Origin: Rutidosis leptorrhynchoides
Lineage: Eukaryota > Streptophyta > Magnoliopsida > Asterales > Asteraceae
Reading direction: 5' to 3'
DNA: 64,000 nucleotides
Assembly: GCF_046630445.1 (NCBI RefSeq)
Contig: NC_092333.1
Coordinates: forward strand, 5,762,501-5,826,500
Shown here: positions 1 through 10,841 of the stretch, piece by piece
Layout of the letters: each line of letters opens with the position of its first letter
Numbering within the stretch: position 1 is the first letter of the stretch
Notes under the pieces: model-generated
What the model saw: only the letters and a program-made list of their open reading frames with translations
What the model was told of the DNA's origin: nothing
Database searches by the model: none
Position numbers and translations under genes: made by a program

Positions 1-2
1 CT

Positions 3-311
3 GGTAGAGTTGAGGTTAGTGATGAAGATATCTTGCCACAACATGAGATACATTTGAGAATCATCAAAAGAAATGTGACTTTTAGGAGAGAAGGAGATCA
101 TTTGCTGTCTGGTACTGAAGTCTTGTTTCTATATTGCCTACTAGAGGGTATTCAAGTGAATGTGGGACACTTTCTCATTCATGTGATGAAAGATTTTCTT
201 GAATCAGAAGAACCATTCCCATATGCAGCTTTACTGTATAACTTGTTTGAGAAACTTGGTGTGATTCAACATGAAGAAAAGTTAGTGCCAGAGGATCCCA
301 TAATGGGATGA
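3..311 (+). CDS. Retrotransposon accessory ORF, C-terminal part (cut by window edge)
   Basis: The frame is open from the first bases of the window to a stop at 309-311, giving about 102 residues. The protein has a mixed hydrophobic core with an LFLYCLLEG stretch followed by a helix-like segment ending ALLYNLFEKLGV. This resembles the long capsid-like accessory proteins that plant annotation pipelines call putative plant transposon protein. No catalytic motif is visible. It stands in the same orientation as the two following ORFs and is separated from the next by 235 bases. The true N terminus is outside the window. Confidence 0.5.
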   Translation, partial: GRVEVSDEDILPQHEIHLRIIKRNVTFRREGDHLLSGTEVLFLYCLLEGIQVNVGHFLIHVMKDFLESEEPFPYAALLYNLFEKLGVIQHEEKLVPEDPIMG

Positions 312-546
312 TTGATTCTGATGTTATGTTTATGTTTGATTATTTTCAGATTATTGTGTAATTTGATAATGCTAGCCTGTTAGCATTGATACGGTATCTT
401 ATGTCTGTAATGATCTAACTTTGAACATGTGATTATGTAACCGTGATCGTATTAATGTGATATGTTCTGTGATGATAAATCAGTGATACTTAATTAATCA
501 TGAATTTAACGCTGATTAAGAATTGTGTTTGCAGTTGTTGTTAATC
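312..546 (+). other. Spacer between accessory ORFs with a splice-acceptor-like end
   Basis: No coding frame is present in this T-rich stretch. It ends with TTGTGTTTGCAG at 523-534, a good plant 3' splice site, 12 bases before the ATG at 547. The next ORF may therefore be expressed from a spliced subgenomic RNA. The matching donor is not identified. Confidence 0.35.
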
Positions 547-2163
547 ATGTCAGGTGCACAAATGGATCAAGAACAAGCTGTCCACAGTTCTGAGACTGAA
601 TCATCAGGAGGACCCACATCTGCTAGTCTTCCAGGGTTGAAGGCGAGCCCTAACTCTAATCTGATGGCGTGTCTAAATGACAAAGGTCCAAATGCTAGCA
701 AGTACAAGACTGTGATTGAATTCTTGAAGCGTTCAAGGATATTTGCTGCGGTGTCAATGCCATGTACTGCTTATTATTCTCATCAGAGAGAATTCTGGGC
801 TAACGCTAGAGTGGAAACTGTTGATAATAAGCCTGTGATAGTAAGTCGAGTATGTGATCAAGAGGTTAAGATATCTGAGTATACTATTCGGAACACGTTT
901 TTGTTTGAGGATGATGAGAAAATGCCCAAGAGACTGTCGAAGACTAAGATTACTGGATGTGTGCTGAGATGTGAGTATGCTGGTGATATTACACGTGCTA
1001 CGATCAAAAGAAGCGGATTCACTCTACCGTACAGATATCTGTCTTTAGTGATTGTTAAGTGTTTGAGTACGTTACAAGGCGGATTTGATGAGCTGAGTGA
1101 GATTTATCAGGGAATGTTTGCTGCCTTGATTCTGAAAGCTGATTTCAATTTTTCGAGTGTTATCTTTGATCTGTTGATGGAGAATGTTACGAGCCAACAA
1201 TACTTGATTTATCCGAGGTTACTGCAGATAATGATTAATGCTCAAACTATGGATCTACCGAGATCAAAGAAGGACGTCATCGAGCTGAAACATATGACTG
1301 ATCGTACGTTTAATCGATTAAATCAGAAGAAGAGTGCTAGTGATGGAAAGCTGGTGTGTCATCTTGCGAGGGAAGATTATCAATGTCCACCAGGCAAGAA
1401 GTGGAGGAATGAGAACAATCTATCTGGTCATGAGCCTGATTTTGAGCTAGCAAACAGTGATGAAGAGGTTGATCAGCCGATGAATACTCAGGGTACAGGT
1501 GGTTCTGGTACTGGAGGTTTGGCTGATGAGCCCGTTGATGTTAATACTGGTATTGGTGAAGAAGCTCCTAGAGGTGAGAGGAGACGTCTGGTAGAAGATG
1601 AAGGTTCTCAGGTTTCTACAAAGATGAGACCGAGCAAGAGGTTTAAGTTGGTTTTGAAGAATCCAGGTGGTTCTGCTACAGGTGCTACACAAAGAACTGC
1701 ACCTACTCAAGCACAAAGTCAACAACAGCAACAAAGTCAGCCACGGCAACAAACTCAACCGCAACATCAATCACCGCCAATTGTTCAACAATTGTCTCAA
1801 GAGACTGTGTCTACTCCAACTCCGGAGGCACCACATACAGGAGCAGAAGGAGGAGTTAGTTCATCTGCGCTTCAGAATCTGAATGATTTGTATGTTCAAG
1901 CTATGGCTGATAATCTGAGAATGAAGAAGGATATGGATGCGAAAGTGGAGGAGTTGAGAGAAGAGAATCGTGTGAAAACTGAGGATGTTACTAGGTTGAG
2001 AACTCAGGTTGATTTGTTACAGAAGAAAGTTGGTGATCAATCATTGTTGTTAACTGCTGCAAAGAAAGAAGCTTCTGAAGCTAGAAAGGTGGCAGAGTCG
2101 GCTTTGGCTAAGATTACTGCTTGGGAAGAGAAGTTTGATCTGGTTGAATTGCCAGAGGGATAA
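547..2163 (+). CDS. Retrotransposon accessory protein with Q-rich linker and C-terminal coiled coil
   Basis: I start the 538-residue product at the ATG at 547; the frame is open slightly further upstream but without an ATG. Residues about 40-260 form a conserved globular region (YYSHQREFWANARV near residue 75, then a helical part rich in YPRLLQIM-like segments) that resembles the extra ORF of Asteraceae copia elements. Residues about 290-380 are acidic, then Gly-rich and basic. A Gln-rich linker follows at about 385-415, and residues about 445-530 are a charged heptad-patterned coiled coil, so oligomerisation is likely. No protease, polymerase or nuclease motif is seen. Function is unknown; a structural or nucleic-acid-binding role is inference. 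The next ORF starts 12 bases downstream. Confidence 0.6.
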   Translation: MSGAQMDQEQAVHSSETESSGGPTSASLPGLKASPNSNLMACLNDKGPNASKYKTVIEFLKRSRIFAAVSMPCTAYYSHQREFWANARVETVDNKPVIVSRVCDQEVKISEYTIRNTFLFEDDEKMPKRLSKTKITGCVLRCEYAGDITRATIKRSGFTLPYRYLSLVIVKCLSTLQGGFDELSEIYQGMFAALILKADFNFSSVIFDLLMENVTSQQYLIYPRLLQIMINAQTMDLPRSKKDVIELKHMTDRTFNRLNQKKSASDGKLVCHLAREDYQCPPGKKWRNENNLSGHEPDFELANSDEEVDQPMNTQGTGGSGTGGLADEPVDVNTGIGEEAPRGERRRLVEDEGSQVSTKMRPSKRFKLVLKNPGGSATGATQRTAPTQAQSQQQQQSQPRQQTQPQHQSPPIVQQLSQETVSTPTPEAPHTGAEGGVSSSALQNLNDLYVQAMADNLRMKKDMDAKVEELREENRVKTEDVTRLRTQVDLLQKKVGDQSLLLTAAKKEASEARKVAESALAKITAWEEKFDLVELPEG

Positions 2164-2175
2164 ACTGATGTTCAA

Positions 2176-3390
2176 ATGGTGGTGGCTCCTGGTACTTCAA
2201 AAGAAACAGCACTGTCAGTAATTCCTTTACAAATTGATTATAGTTTTAGTGAATTCTTTTCTAAACAGGATGAGCTCAAGCATTCTGTTGTTTATGATGA
2301 TTTAGAGGAGGGGGAGATCCCTCACAACTTCACCAGAGCTGAGCTGGACGAGCTGGTGCGTCTAGAGCAAGAAGAAGCTAAAGCTGCTGACGCACAGTCC
2401 GATGATCCTCCATCAGAGGATGATTCTTTTGGCCCTGAGATTTCTAAGGATATCGATGATAGGGAAGTTGATGGTTTAATGGAAGATGTTACTTTTGAAG
2501 AATATCCTACGTATATGAATGATAGGAATGAAGATCTTTCTGGTTTTGAGGAGTTGTTTAGAACAGATGACGAAGTTTTGAATCGAAGGTGTAAAGAGAA
2601 AGAGAGAACTGAGGTTTTGCCTGAAGGGTTCTTGCCAGTCAAGTATAATGATGAGGTTGCTGCGAAGTTAGAAGCTGACTGGCGTGATATTTTGAGGATT
2701 CGAAAGTATTGTGAAAAACCGAAGCTTGAGCCAAAGTATTTAAAGATGATAAATTTGAGGAAAGGTGCGAAAGGAAGGATCTTGGCCTGGGCATACATTG
2801 AAGAATTCAACATGTTTGCAATTAAACGAGAGTTTGGAGTTGACTACATCAAACATGGTCATGAGTTCAAGTCACTGCCGTATTTTGAGCTTATGCAGAT
2901 TGCCAGGTTAAAGATGTTGTATTGTGGAATGAACGATCGCTCATCATTGTTGGTTAAGAAAGTTCGAATCGCGTACAATTCGAATAACTGGAAGGATTTT
3001 AGACCACAGTATCCGAGGATTAAGTACAGGGTTGATCCTATTAATGGAGTATCTCGACAAATTTTGAAGTATAAGCCGGCAAAGACTATGAAGAAGGTTC
3101 CGTTAAGAAAATTGCCGCAGAATTGGAGTCAGAGATTTCGTTGGTGGTTTTATGATGATCGTTCTGAGGAAGCTGTGATTGTTTTAGATAAGCTGAAGGA
3201 AGATGATATCGATTGTATTCGTGTGTTGGATCCGATCTGGTTAAGGAACTGTACCGAAGCTGATATTTTTACTTTGTACTATAACCGTATGCTTTATCGT
3301 CGTGAAAACAGGGTACAGGCTGAACAGTATGTTAAAGTGGCTAAGCTGTGCTACTTGAACAACATGGTGATCGATCCGTATGATGACTGA
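2176..3390 (+). CDS. Retrotransposon accessory protein with acidic N terminus and RWWFYDD motif
   Basis: This 404-residue product starts at an ATG 12 bases after the preceding stop and ends 22 bases before the PPT. Residues about 35-130 are strongly acidic (DDLEEGEIPHN and many DE runs). Residues about 195-400 are a basic globular domain with RWWFYDD near 322-328 and DPIWLRNC near 352-359. I recall similar RWW-Y-D and DP-WL motifs in the last ORF of Asteraceae copia elements. No known enzymatic motif is present. The frame is undamaged, which suggests selection or a young insertion. An acidic domain followed by a basic domain would suit a regulator or a nucleic-acid-binding protein, but that is inference. 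Confidence 0.6.
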   Translation: MVVAPGTSKETALSVIPLQIDYSFSEFFSKQDELKHSVVYDDLEEGEIPHNFTRAELDELVRLEQEEAKAADAQSDDPPSEDDSFGPEISKDIDDREVDGLMEDVTFEEYPTYMNDRNEDLSGFEELFRTDDEVLNRRCKEKERTEVLPEGFLPVKYNDEVAAKLEADWRDILRIRKYCEKPKLEPKYLKMINLRKGAKGRILAWAYIEEFNMFAIKREFGVDYIKHGHEFKSLPYFELMQIARLKMLYCGMNDRSSLLVKKVRIAYNSNNWKDFRPQYPRIKYRVDPINGVSRQILKYKPAKTMKKVPLRKLPQNWSQRFRWWFYDDRSEEAVIVLDKLKEDDIDCIRVLDPIWLRNCTEADIFTLYYNRMLYRRENRVQAEQYVKVAKLCYLNNMVIDPYDD

Positions 3391-3412
3391 AGACTTATGG
3401 AATAGAACTAGG

Positions 3413-3426
3413 TCTTAGGGGGAGTT
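3413..3426 (+). promoter_or_regulatory. Polypurine tract of the copia element
   Basis: TCTTAGGGGGAGTT directly precedes the LTR start TGTTGG. The same tract occurs, inverted, beside the minus-strand LTR at 12534-12547 and its duplicate, which confirms both assignments. Confidence 0.8.
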
Positions 3427-3919
3427 TGTTGGTGCATAAATCCCGAGTTCTATTACGTTTATTGTTCTATTTGTTATGTACTTGATATTTCAGTCATATA
3501 TGTACGTGGACACTTATACTTTGTGTTTATGATGCTTAGTATAATGTCGTGAATAGGTCAAGCAGTCGGTTGGCTGCTCAAGACCATCGACCGATGGTAG
3601 GGACCATCGGTCGAGGGACTGTCACCATCGGCCGAAGGTCCCCGACCACCGGCCGATGGTCGCTGTATTTAGTATAAATACGGGTTTCGTGGTTTTGTGT
3701 TAGATTACACACCATAAACCCTTAGGCCGTCGTATTACTTGCTGCTAATCGTCCCAAAACCCTTACCAACCGAATACACAGTCTTAGGCATCGATTCTAT
3801 CAATTATTCATTGGTTAATTCGATCCCGTTAGTCTAATACGTATTCGACTCATTCTAATTAGTGTTTCCGCCATTAATCTAGATACAACGTATGATCTAA
3901 GGTCCAAACTACATCTACA
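3427..3919 (+). repeat. 3' LTR of the copia element
   Basis: It starts TGTTGGTGCATAAATCCC and ends CATCTACA, 493 bp. The right edge is fixed by resumption of the flanking paralogous sequence. It contains the phased dyad array at 3561-3660 and a TATAAATA box at 3673-3680, giving a conventional U3-R-U5 order. Confidence 0.85.
3561..3680 (+). promoter_or_regulatory. Phased dyad array plus TATA box in the copia LTR
   Basis: Four 16-mers close to ACCATCGGCCGATGGT start at 3583, 3603, 3624 and 3645. A fifth dyad of another sequence (AGCAG...CTGCT) is centred at 3569.5. Centre spacings are 21, 20, 21 and 21 bp, and TATAAATA starts at 3673, again about 21 bp on. Every ACCATCG-type copy has CpG at its centre. 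The regular spacing of about two helical turns up to the TATA box suggests stacked binding sites on one DNA face; the binder is unknown. Confidence 0.7.
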
Positions 3920-6415
3920 GTAAGAAATTAAGATAGATATTTAGTTGTTATCAGACGCGTAAAAAAATATTAGATACTTACAAATTTTGGATATGACTGA
4001 TTAACCAAATCTCTAGATCCTGGATACACCGGCCCACTACATTTAAGAGTAAATGGACTTCTGATTGCAAAAATGATAAAAGGAGAGAAGATCCCCAAAG
4101 CAATGCCAATGCATATCTAAACATGAGAAAAGTGATAACGAGCATCTGGTACAAGCTAAGGTGGAAGATATGAAAACATGTACGGGCAATGATTAAATTA
4201 GTTAAAAATAATATAGTCGCAGAAAATGAAAACTTTCACCTAGGTACAAAGGGCATGACACCTAACCATTTATATTTTTTCCATGCTTTTCAATCCATGG
4301 GTGCACTTAGTTTACAAACTGCAATACATGTTATAACTTCATTATTGGATATACACAAATATACACCAGTTACCTGTAAGTGCTTATATCTCTTCTCAAC
4401 TTGAAAGTCTACCCATGGACTGATACATCAACAAGCAGTTTATATGTGGTTTCATTAACAAAACTTCTTGTTGAAATCTTGTTATAGAGCTATTAGCTTC
4501 TGCTCTACTGAAACATATGCTTGAAACTGAATTTCATCTACCTTAATGTGGGTGCCTCCGATAATAAAGAAAACAGCTTAGTCTAATATTATCGCAACAG
4601 ATCATCTACAGGGAAATCAGAATTTGTATATCAGATCCTATAAGATAAAGAAAATTCAGCAGAACATCAGTTTTATACACATATCCAAACGTCTATGGAG
4701 TTCTATGTCGACGTCGAATTTAAAAAATAATACCACACGAGTTTTGCAACAACTTCAAGTGTTACTATTAGTACGTAATAACCTATAGAGAGAAAATTAA
4801 ATTGTAACTGAAATAAGATATAATGGCTATATATCTGTAGAATTATGAAGTGAAAGAATTTGTCAAACTTACCAAATGCTCATATTTCAACTTCAATGTT
4901 ATATGCTACAAGCTGCATAGGATCTATCACTAATGTCACAATTCCCGCTCCACCCAAGGAGTTTACAAAGCCAAAAAGTCCATGTTAGCCTGTCAACATT
5001 AAAAAAACGTAGTGAGGGTGTGAATTAAGAACTTGTTTCGCAATGGTACAGATTCACGAAAATGAGAAATGGCAATTAAGACTAGTTATATTTAGTACAA
5101 AATAAGGCAGCGGATAGGAATGATTACCCTTAAACTGCAGCATTGAGAAACTTTGACCTAGGTACAAATGGTATGACCCACTTATCTATTTAGAAATTTC
5201 AATCTGGGATGAGCTTGGTCTACAAACAGCAACACATGTTACTACAAGTTATGTTACAAATATACTCAAGTAACTACAACAATTACTATAAAATAAAACA
5301 AAGTAAACTTACAATGGCAGCCTGGCAGGCAACAACGTGGTTGATAGGTTACTTCCATACCGCTAGCCCTATGTGGCCTATCTGTCAACCAAATGTCAAA
5401 CAAATACCAATACTTCACCAATGTGGCTTACTTTACGGAGAAGCAGGAACACATATATAAACACTTGATTTATCACAAACTAGTCAACAATCTAAAGATA
5501 CCTTAACATGGGCCATCCCACAAAAGCAACACTACAGGACAATGCTTAATGGGATAAGCAAGCAGCGACTGAACAGACCTGGCAAGCCACCAAATAATCG
5601 AGGCATCACAATCGAATTTTTCTTTCATATGAATGTGAATTTTGTGGCATTTGCCCTCTTGATCACTTCTTTAACATTCCTTGTAAAAATCACAGGTCTG
5701 ACTATTGTACAACATCTGAAGTCTATCTATTTATTTGCTCTTCTTTAAACTGTAGTTTTTTGTAAAATACAAAAAAGAAAAATTGTTAAGACGCGATTAA
5801 AAACCTCAATAAGACAATTCCCATCAGCTTTATTTTCAAAACTATTAGCTTTAAGTCTTTACTGAATTCAGTTCTTATCATAACCATAACAATTTGGATA
5901 CTTACAAATTAGATGACTGATCAACCAAATCCCTAGACCCCCGGATATACATCTTCACTAAATTGCAGAGTAGAACAATACAAACCATAATGCAATAATG
6001 TAAAAAAGAGAGGAGATCCCCCAAGCAACTAGCTCTAAAGAGAAACTATACAACGAGAATAGTGTAGAACAAGCATATGGAACACAATAAGGTGGCAGAT
6101 AGGAACGATATCCTTTAAATGATTAAATTGAAGCAAAATATACCTGCTCAATATGAACACTTTGACTTATGTTCAAATGGCACAACGCCAATCTGCTTAG
6201 AATGTTTTTCATGCATTTTCACTCTGAGAATGTGCTTAGTGTACAAATTGCAATATACACCAGTTACTAGAAGTATTTTGAATTCAAACCGCTAGCCCTA
6301 CGTGGCTTATATGTAAACCTAGACAATCTCTTCACATCAAACGAACACCAAAAAGCAACACTACAAGGCAAATAAACACTATTTCACTTTAAAAAATGGA
6401 AAATGAAGTACTAAC

Positions 6416-6518
6416 CCTCAGCCAAAATTCCCATGACAAAACCTTCAGTACCAGTTGCTGAGAACGTAAGCTTCCAATTATCCTTTTGCAAATGATTATT
6501 ATTCATTTCAATCACCAC
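6416..6518 (-). pseudogene. Exon-like segment, 34 open codons, unknown gene
   Basis: On the minus strand the segment is preceded by TTTTGAATACAG, a good acceptor, and followed by GGGTTAGT, a fair donor. Its 103 bases hold 34 codons without a stop, including NWKLTFSATGTEGFVMG. The composition looks protein-like, but I do not recognise the family. It lies in the duplicated-segment array and could be an exon of a partly functional gene. Confidence 0.4.
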
Positions 6519-6660
6519 CTGTATTCAAAATTAATTAACAAATAAAATCACCCTTAAATTTATACATAAGGCAACTTTAAATCAAATACCCATATGCCCA
6601 ATTGATATAATTTTATCTCAGATTCAAGAAATTAAAGATTTAATAAAACTACATACTTCA

Positions 6661-6768
6661 ACAAATTTTATGCAGACTCGTGTAGCTATATGGACCAACT
6701 GTCCAAGCCGTAAGTATAGGGTCAAGCTCGGATAGCAGAGCCTCTTGATGAGAAGCAAGATCTAACCT
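6661..6768 (-). pseudogene. Exon-like segment of the most frequently repeated block
   Basis: On the minus strand it follows CTATCAACCAG, an acceptor-like site, and reads 36 codons including ASHQEALLSELDPILTAW before a TGA at 6658-6660. Other copies of the block, near 8925, 11908 and 16707, carry substitutions and indels that break the frame. This copy may be the best preserved. The protein family is not recognised. Confidence 0.35.
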
Positions 6769-7031
6769 CTGGTTGATAGGTTACTTCCATACAGCTCGCC
6801 AATCTGTTAACCTAGACAATCTATTCAACATCAAACAAACAACAATACTTAACGATGTGGCTTATTTTATGAAGAAAAAGGAACACACTTAATAACATGA
6901 GGATCAAGCTTAATCAGAATACCTTCACATGGGCCATCCCAAATAAGCAGCACTAAGTGCAATGCTTAATAGGATGAGGAAGCAGCAACCGAACAGACTT
7001 GACAAGTCCACTCTCATCTAAACTTGCACAA

Positions 7032-7153
7032 CAACAACAACAACAACAATACCCAATTCCACTAGAGTGGAGTATGGGGGAGGTTAGATGTAGACAGTCA
7101 TTTCCTCTACCCTAAAGTAAAAGGGAAGTCATTCCTCCACCCACGGATACCTA
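7032..7153 (-). mobile_element. SINE (short tRNA-derived-type element) with (TTG)n tail
   Basis: On the minus strand the segment ends in a repeated TTG tail preceded by TCTAACCTCCCCCATAC and GGGTATTG, the 3' end typical of plant SINEs of the TS/Au type. It is flanked by an 18-bp direct repeat, TCATCTAAACTTGCACAA, at 7014-7031 and 7154-7171, the expected target duplication. At about 122 bp it is short, so it is probably 5'-truncated. No A and B box pair is evident. Confidence 0.75.
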
Positions 7154-9238
7154 TCATCTAAACTTGCACAAGGATACCAAATGCTCAAGGCTAAACAAAA
7201 TATTTTCTTCATATGAACTTGTATTTTGTGGCATTTGCCCTCTTGATAACTTCTTTGACAGTCCTGTAAAAATCATAAGACCAACTATTATACAATAATT
7301 TTAAATTGTAGATTCTGTAAAAAAAAAAAAAAAAAAAAAGGATAATTCTTAAGAAGCAATTAAAAACCTCAATAAGACAATTCCCATCAGCTTTATTTAC
7401 GAAAACTATTAGCTTTGTGTATTTACTGAATTCGCCTAGATAACCAGATTTGTCACATCAAATTATTTAAGATACGTTTGACAAAGACAAATTTTATAAA
7501 GACACGTCTAGCTACACTGTCCAAGCGGTATGTATTGAGTCAAGCTCGGATAGCAGATACTTTTAGCAAGACTGGCAAGAAATTAAGATACAATTTTCAG
7601 TTGTTGTCAAAACAATAAAGAATTTGGATACTTACAGAATAGATAAATGACTGATCAACCAAACCAGAATGCAATAATGAAGAAAGTAGAGAAGATCCCC
7701 CCACAAGCATTTGGAACACAATAAGGCAGCAGATAGGAATGATAACCTTTAAATGCAGTATCAAGAATGATTAAATTGAGTCAAAATATACCTTCTGAAC
7801 GTATTTTGTGGCATTTGCCCTCTTGATAACTTCTTCGGCGGACCTGTAAATAACAAAGGTCCAAATATTGGACAACATCTGAAGTTAATTTATTTATATT
7901 GTCTATCTTTGAAATATAGTTTTTGACTTTTTGTTAGATAAAGAAAGAAAATGTTACGCGATTGATATAATTTAATAATACAAAAAGTCGGAGTGGAAGC
8001 TTTTCAGATGAATTAAACCTCTCTCCTGTAACAAAAAAAAAGGCAACTTAAAATCAGATACCCATATGACTGACTGATATAATTTAATCACAGATTCAAG
8101 AATATAAAGCGTTTACAGCATTACACGGTTAGAAGACTGAAAAAACCTGAGGCAGCAATGGATCGGTTCTTGAGAACACACGGTAGGCTATTGGAGTAAA
8201 CAGCTAGTCATGTGCATCCTACTTATCCATAGACACTTAAAAACTGAGTTCTGGCCTTCAAATCCTGGCATAGTCCTTTAACGTTATATGCATCCATGTT
8301 GAGTACTTGAGTACACCATTTTATGCTTTGAGAATGTAACCCAGTAAAGCGTATTTAGATATCACTCGCACAACAGCTAGTGAAACTTCATGCTGACTGA
8401 GAGTATATTGTGTCTGCATAGTTTGAAGAAAATATATAACAAGTAACAACAGAAATAACTTATTCATAAGCGAGACACAAAGTAGTCAGCAATCGATAGA
8501 ATACATTAACACAGGCAAACCTTTAAAACAGCACTACATGTCAATGATAAATACAATCTTGAAGCAGTGACCGTACAGACTAGATCACAAGGCCTCCAAA
8601 TGGTCACCGTGCAGTTTTTCCCTCTTCATCACTTCTTCGACAGTCCTTTAAGAATCATAAGACCAAATAAAGTACATGATATAAACTAGAATTCTTTTTC
8701 TTAAAACTATAATTGTTTGGAAACAAAAACGAAAATTGTTGAAATGTGATGAAAAAACCTCAATAGGACCAACAGCTTTCTTTTGAAAACTTTACCTTTG
8801 TCTAGTTAACTTCACCTCATTAGCCAGATTTTTCAACTCAAACTATTTCAAAATACTTTTGACAATTATAAAGTTTATGTAGACCCATCTAGTTATACGT
8901 TCCAAGACGTACGTATAGGGTCAAGCTCGGATAGCAGAGCCTCTTAATGAGACGGGTAAGAAATTGAGAGACAATTTTAGCTGTTATTATACGGTTAAAA
9001 AATAGATACTCACAAATTTAGTATATGACTGATCAAACAAATCCCTAGATCCCTGGAAACACCGCTCCACCAAATTTCATAGTACATGAACTTCTGAATG
9101 CATATGCGAAATAACGAAGAGTAGATCCCCCAAGCATTGCATATCTAAACAGAAGAAATACAATGCACATGAGAATAGAGATAACAAGCATTTGGTACAA
9201 TTATGATCGAATATGATCAAAAATGATGCAAAATATAC

Positions 9239-9386
9239 CGGCAGAATATGAAAACTTAGACCATGGCACAAAGGGCATGACACCTAACAGTTTTTTCCCA
9301 TGCTTTTCAATCTGGGGATGCACTTGGTTTTCAAACGGCAACCTAATACCAAAAAGCGGTACCATTTCCAATACAGGAGTTACAAC
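9239..9386 (-). pseudogene. Exon-like segment, 49 open codons, unknown gene
   Basis: Read on the minus strand, an acceptor (TTTCTTTTTCACAG) precedes 148 open bases that end at a GTATAT donor-like site. It encodes a stretch containing VHPQIEKHGKKLLGVMPFV. Related blocks at about 4219, 5140, 6145 and 20865 are more degraded. The exon length and the one at 6416-6518 both equal a multiple of three plus one, so they could belong to one phased gene model. I do not know the family. Confidence 0.4.
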
Positions 9387-9813
9387 CTGTGAAAAAGAAA
9401 GATACTTTAGTACATACCAAGGGAAACATTGTCTTCCTTCTGCAATTTCTTTTATCATACACCCAACAGGTCAATACACGATACGGAGTACCGCTTGTCT
9501 TACATCTTAATTGTAACACATCTCGTCATGTGCATGCTACTTATCTGTAGACAATTAAAATATTTTGAGTTTTGGCCTTCAAATCCTTGCTTACTTCAAG
9601 ACTGTATTAATGTTGTATATGCATATATGCCAAGTGCACCCTTTAAAACTTTCAAGAATAAATTATATGCAAAAGATGGAGAAAATTACCACCTAGTAAA
9701 GCGTGTTTACGTATCACAGGAACAACAGCTAAAGAAACTTCATACTGTGTCTGCATAGTTTAAAGAGTATAAAAAACCAACCAAAAATTTGAACCAAAAC
9801 AACTTATTAATAA

Positions 9814-10044
9814 ATTTTAGAGAGAAAATTAAACCTCATATTGTTACTGATTTCAGGGATGGTAGAGAGGAGCTTAGATGGTTAACTAATGAAGGTAAAA
9901 AGGTTCACTTTTCTACTCATCAAGTATGGAAGGACTTAAGAAGTAATAAACCTAAAGTGGTATGGCATCACATTGTTTGGTTCAAATTTTTTGAACCTAA
10001 GCATGCATTTATCTTGTGGCTAGCTATTCTTAATAGGCTCTCTA
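9814..10044 (+). pseudogene. LINE ORF2 C-terminal fragment, part 1 (start of zf-RVT domain)
   Basis: The frame is open up to the LTR insertion. It contains VWKDLRSNKPKVVWHHIVWF and then KHAFILWLAILNRLS, the signature of the zinc-binding domain after plant L1-type reverse transcriptases (zf-RVT). The apparent in-frame ATG at 9789 lies in flanking DNA before the LINE boundary, so it is not a real start. Translation continues in frame at 14844 on the far side of the LTR element, showing that a single coding unit was split. Confidence 0.8.
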
Positions 10045-10105
10045 TGTTAGATTATGGAGACATTTATACAAAACGAGAAAAAAAAAAAAAACTGTTCCAA
10101 CACTT
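10045..10105 (+). repeat. 5' LTR fragment
   Basis: Sixty-one bases match the start of the LTR at 14072, apart from a longer A-run, up to CCAACACTT; identity then ends abruptly. Confidence 0.8.
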
Positions 10106-10112
10106 TAAACAT

Positions 10113-10406
10113 GGTTGCAAGAAACAGCCGCCTCGGCCGACTAGTCGGTTAGGTGACTAGCCGGACAACAAAGAAAAATGCTGAAAAAGTTGGTCAACAG
10201 TCAAAATTCAGGCCTAAATCGGTCTGAGACAGGGTCTAGAAGGGCTAAGCCGATCTGAGAGGGGGACTGAAAGGTCTAAGTCGGTCTGAGACGGAGTCAG
10301 GCTGATTTGGGCCGAGTCGCATATGAGGTGGTCAAAGTCAACGTTGATCAACGCCCGACTAGTCCCGGCTCGTCCGACTAGCCACCTTCTCGCGATTATT
10401 ACAACC
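10113..10406. repeat. MITE-like repeat with GGTTGCAA/TTACAACC ends
   Basis: The segment begins GGTTGCAA and ends TTACAACC, nearly inverted repeats. It is GC-rich compared with its surroundings and holds the palindrome CCGACTAGTCGG and related GACTAG words. I recall similar non-coding GTTGCAA-ended repeats in composites. No target duplication is clear, so the boundaries are provisional. Confidence 0.4.
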
Positions 10407-10517
10407 TTCCAATAAAATTTGCTTCAATTCCTTGCTATAGGTTATCCACATTGAATTCGGCATCCAATGCCACACTAAAAGACAAACTATAATCTGCAGT
10501 TTTCTTAAAGTACTAAG

Positions 10518-10542
10518 CACCCACCCACCCACCCACCCACCT
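10518..10542. repeat. (CCCA)n microsatellite
   Basis: A short run of CACC/CCAC tetranucleotides, about six units. Around it, 10407-10591 holds no recognisable feature. Confidence 0.8.
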
Positions 10543-10591
10543 TATAGCTTTTCAATGATGTACTAGGATTAATACTATACTGTATACCTGC

Positions 10592-10841
10592 TAAGCTTTC
10601 CCATTGGAAAAAAATGTTCATCCTTGTGCTTTGTCATGACATACTCGAGTTGTGAAACTGGTTTACCAGTGTTAACCATCTGTTCCAAACTAGGATCCAT
10701 AGGAACACTCTTGTGTACTATTAGGACAACTGAATTTCTTTAACATTTTCTCAATGTAGAGAGACTTCGAAATAGAAATTCCTCTATTCTCACGAATAAT
10801 CCTAATATGTAGAGGATCATGCAAGCCTCCCCAATATGCTT
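10592..10841 (-). pseudogene. Ty1/copia reverse transcriptase C-terminal fragment
   Basis: On the minus strand the segment reads IRIIRENRGISISKSLYIEK and then a KMLKKFSC-like end, the conserved region of copia RT just after the catalytic core. Continuation into a GKPVSQLEY-like region is recognisable across frameshifts. It belongs to a decayed copia element in the same orientation as the LTR at 12081-12533, possibly the same insertion. Its left part, 10704-10841, is repeated at 15510-15641. Confidence 0.65.

Larger units (their letters stand above)
1..3919 (+). mobile_element. 3' part of a Ty1/copia-type LTR retrotransposon
   Basis: The segment contains, in order, the end of one accessory reading frame, two further accessory frames, a polypurine tract and a complete 3' LTR. 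The gag-pol region and 5' LTR lie beyond the left edge. The 3' boundary is sharp: after the terminal CA at 3919 the sequence GTAAG and onward matches the surrounding array (compare 8961 onward), so GTAAG at 3920-3924 is the likely 5-bp target duplication. Assignment to copia rests on the accessory proteins, which resemble extra ORFs of Asteraceae copia elements that I recall, and on the GGGGGAG-type PPT. No reverse transcriptase is in view, so the superfamily is inferred. Confidence 0.75.

Noticed and set aside
9789..9813. ATG at 9789 as the start of the LINE-derived frame
   Set aside because: It lies upstream of the LINE boundary marked by the target duplication, so it is host sequence read by chance.
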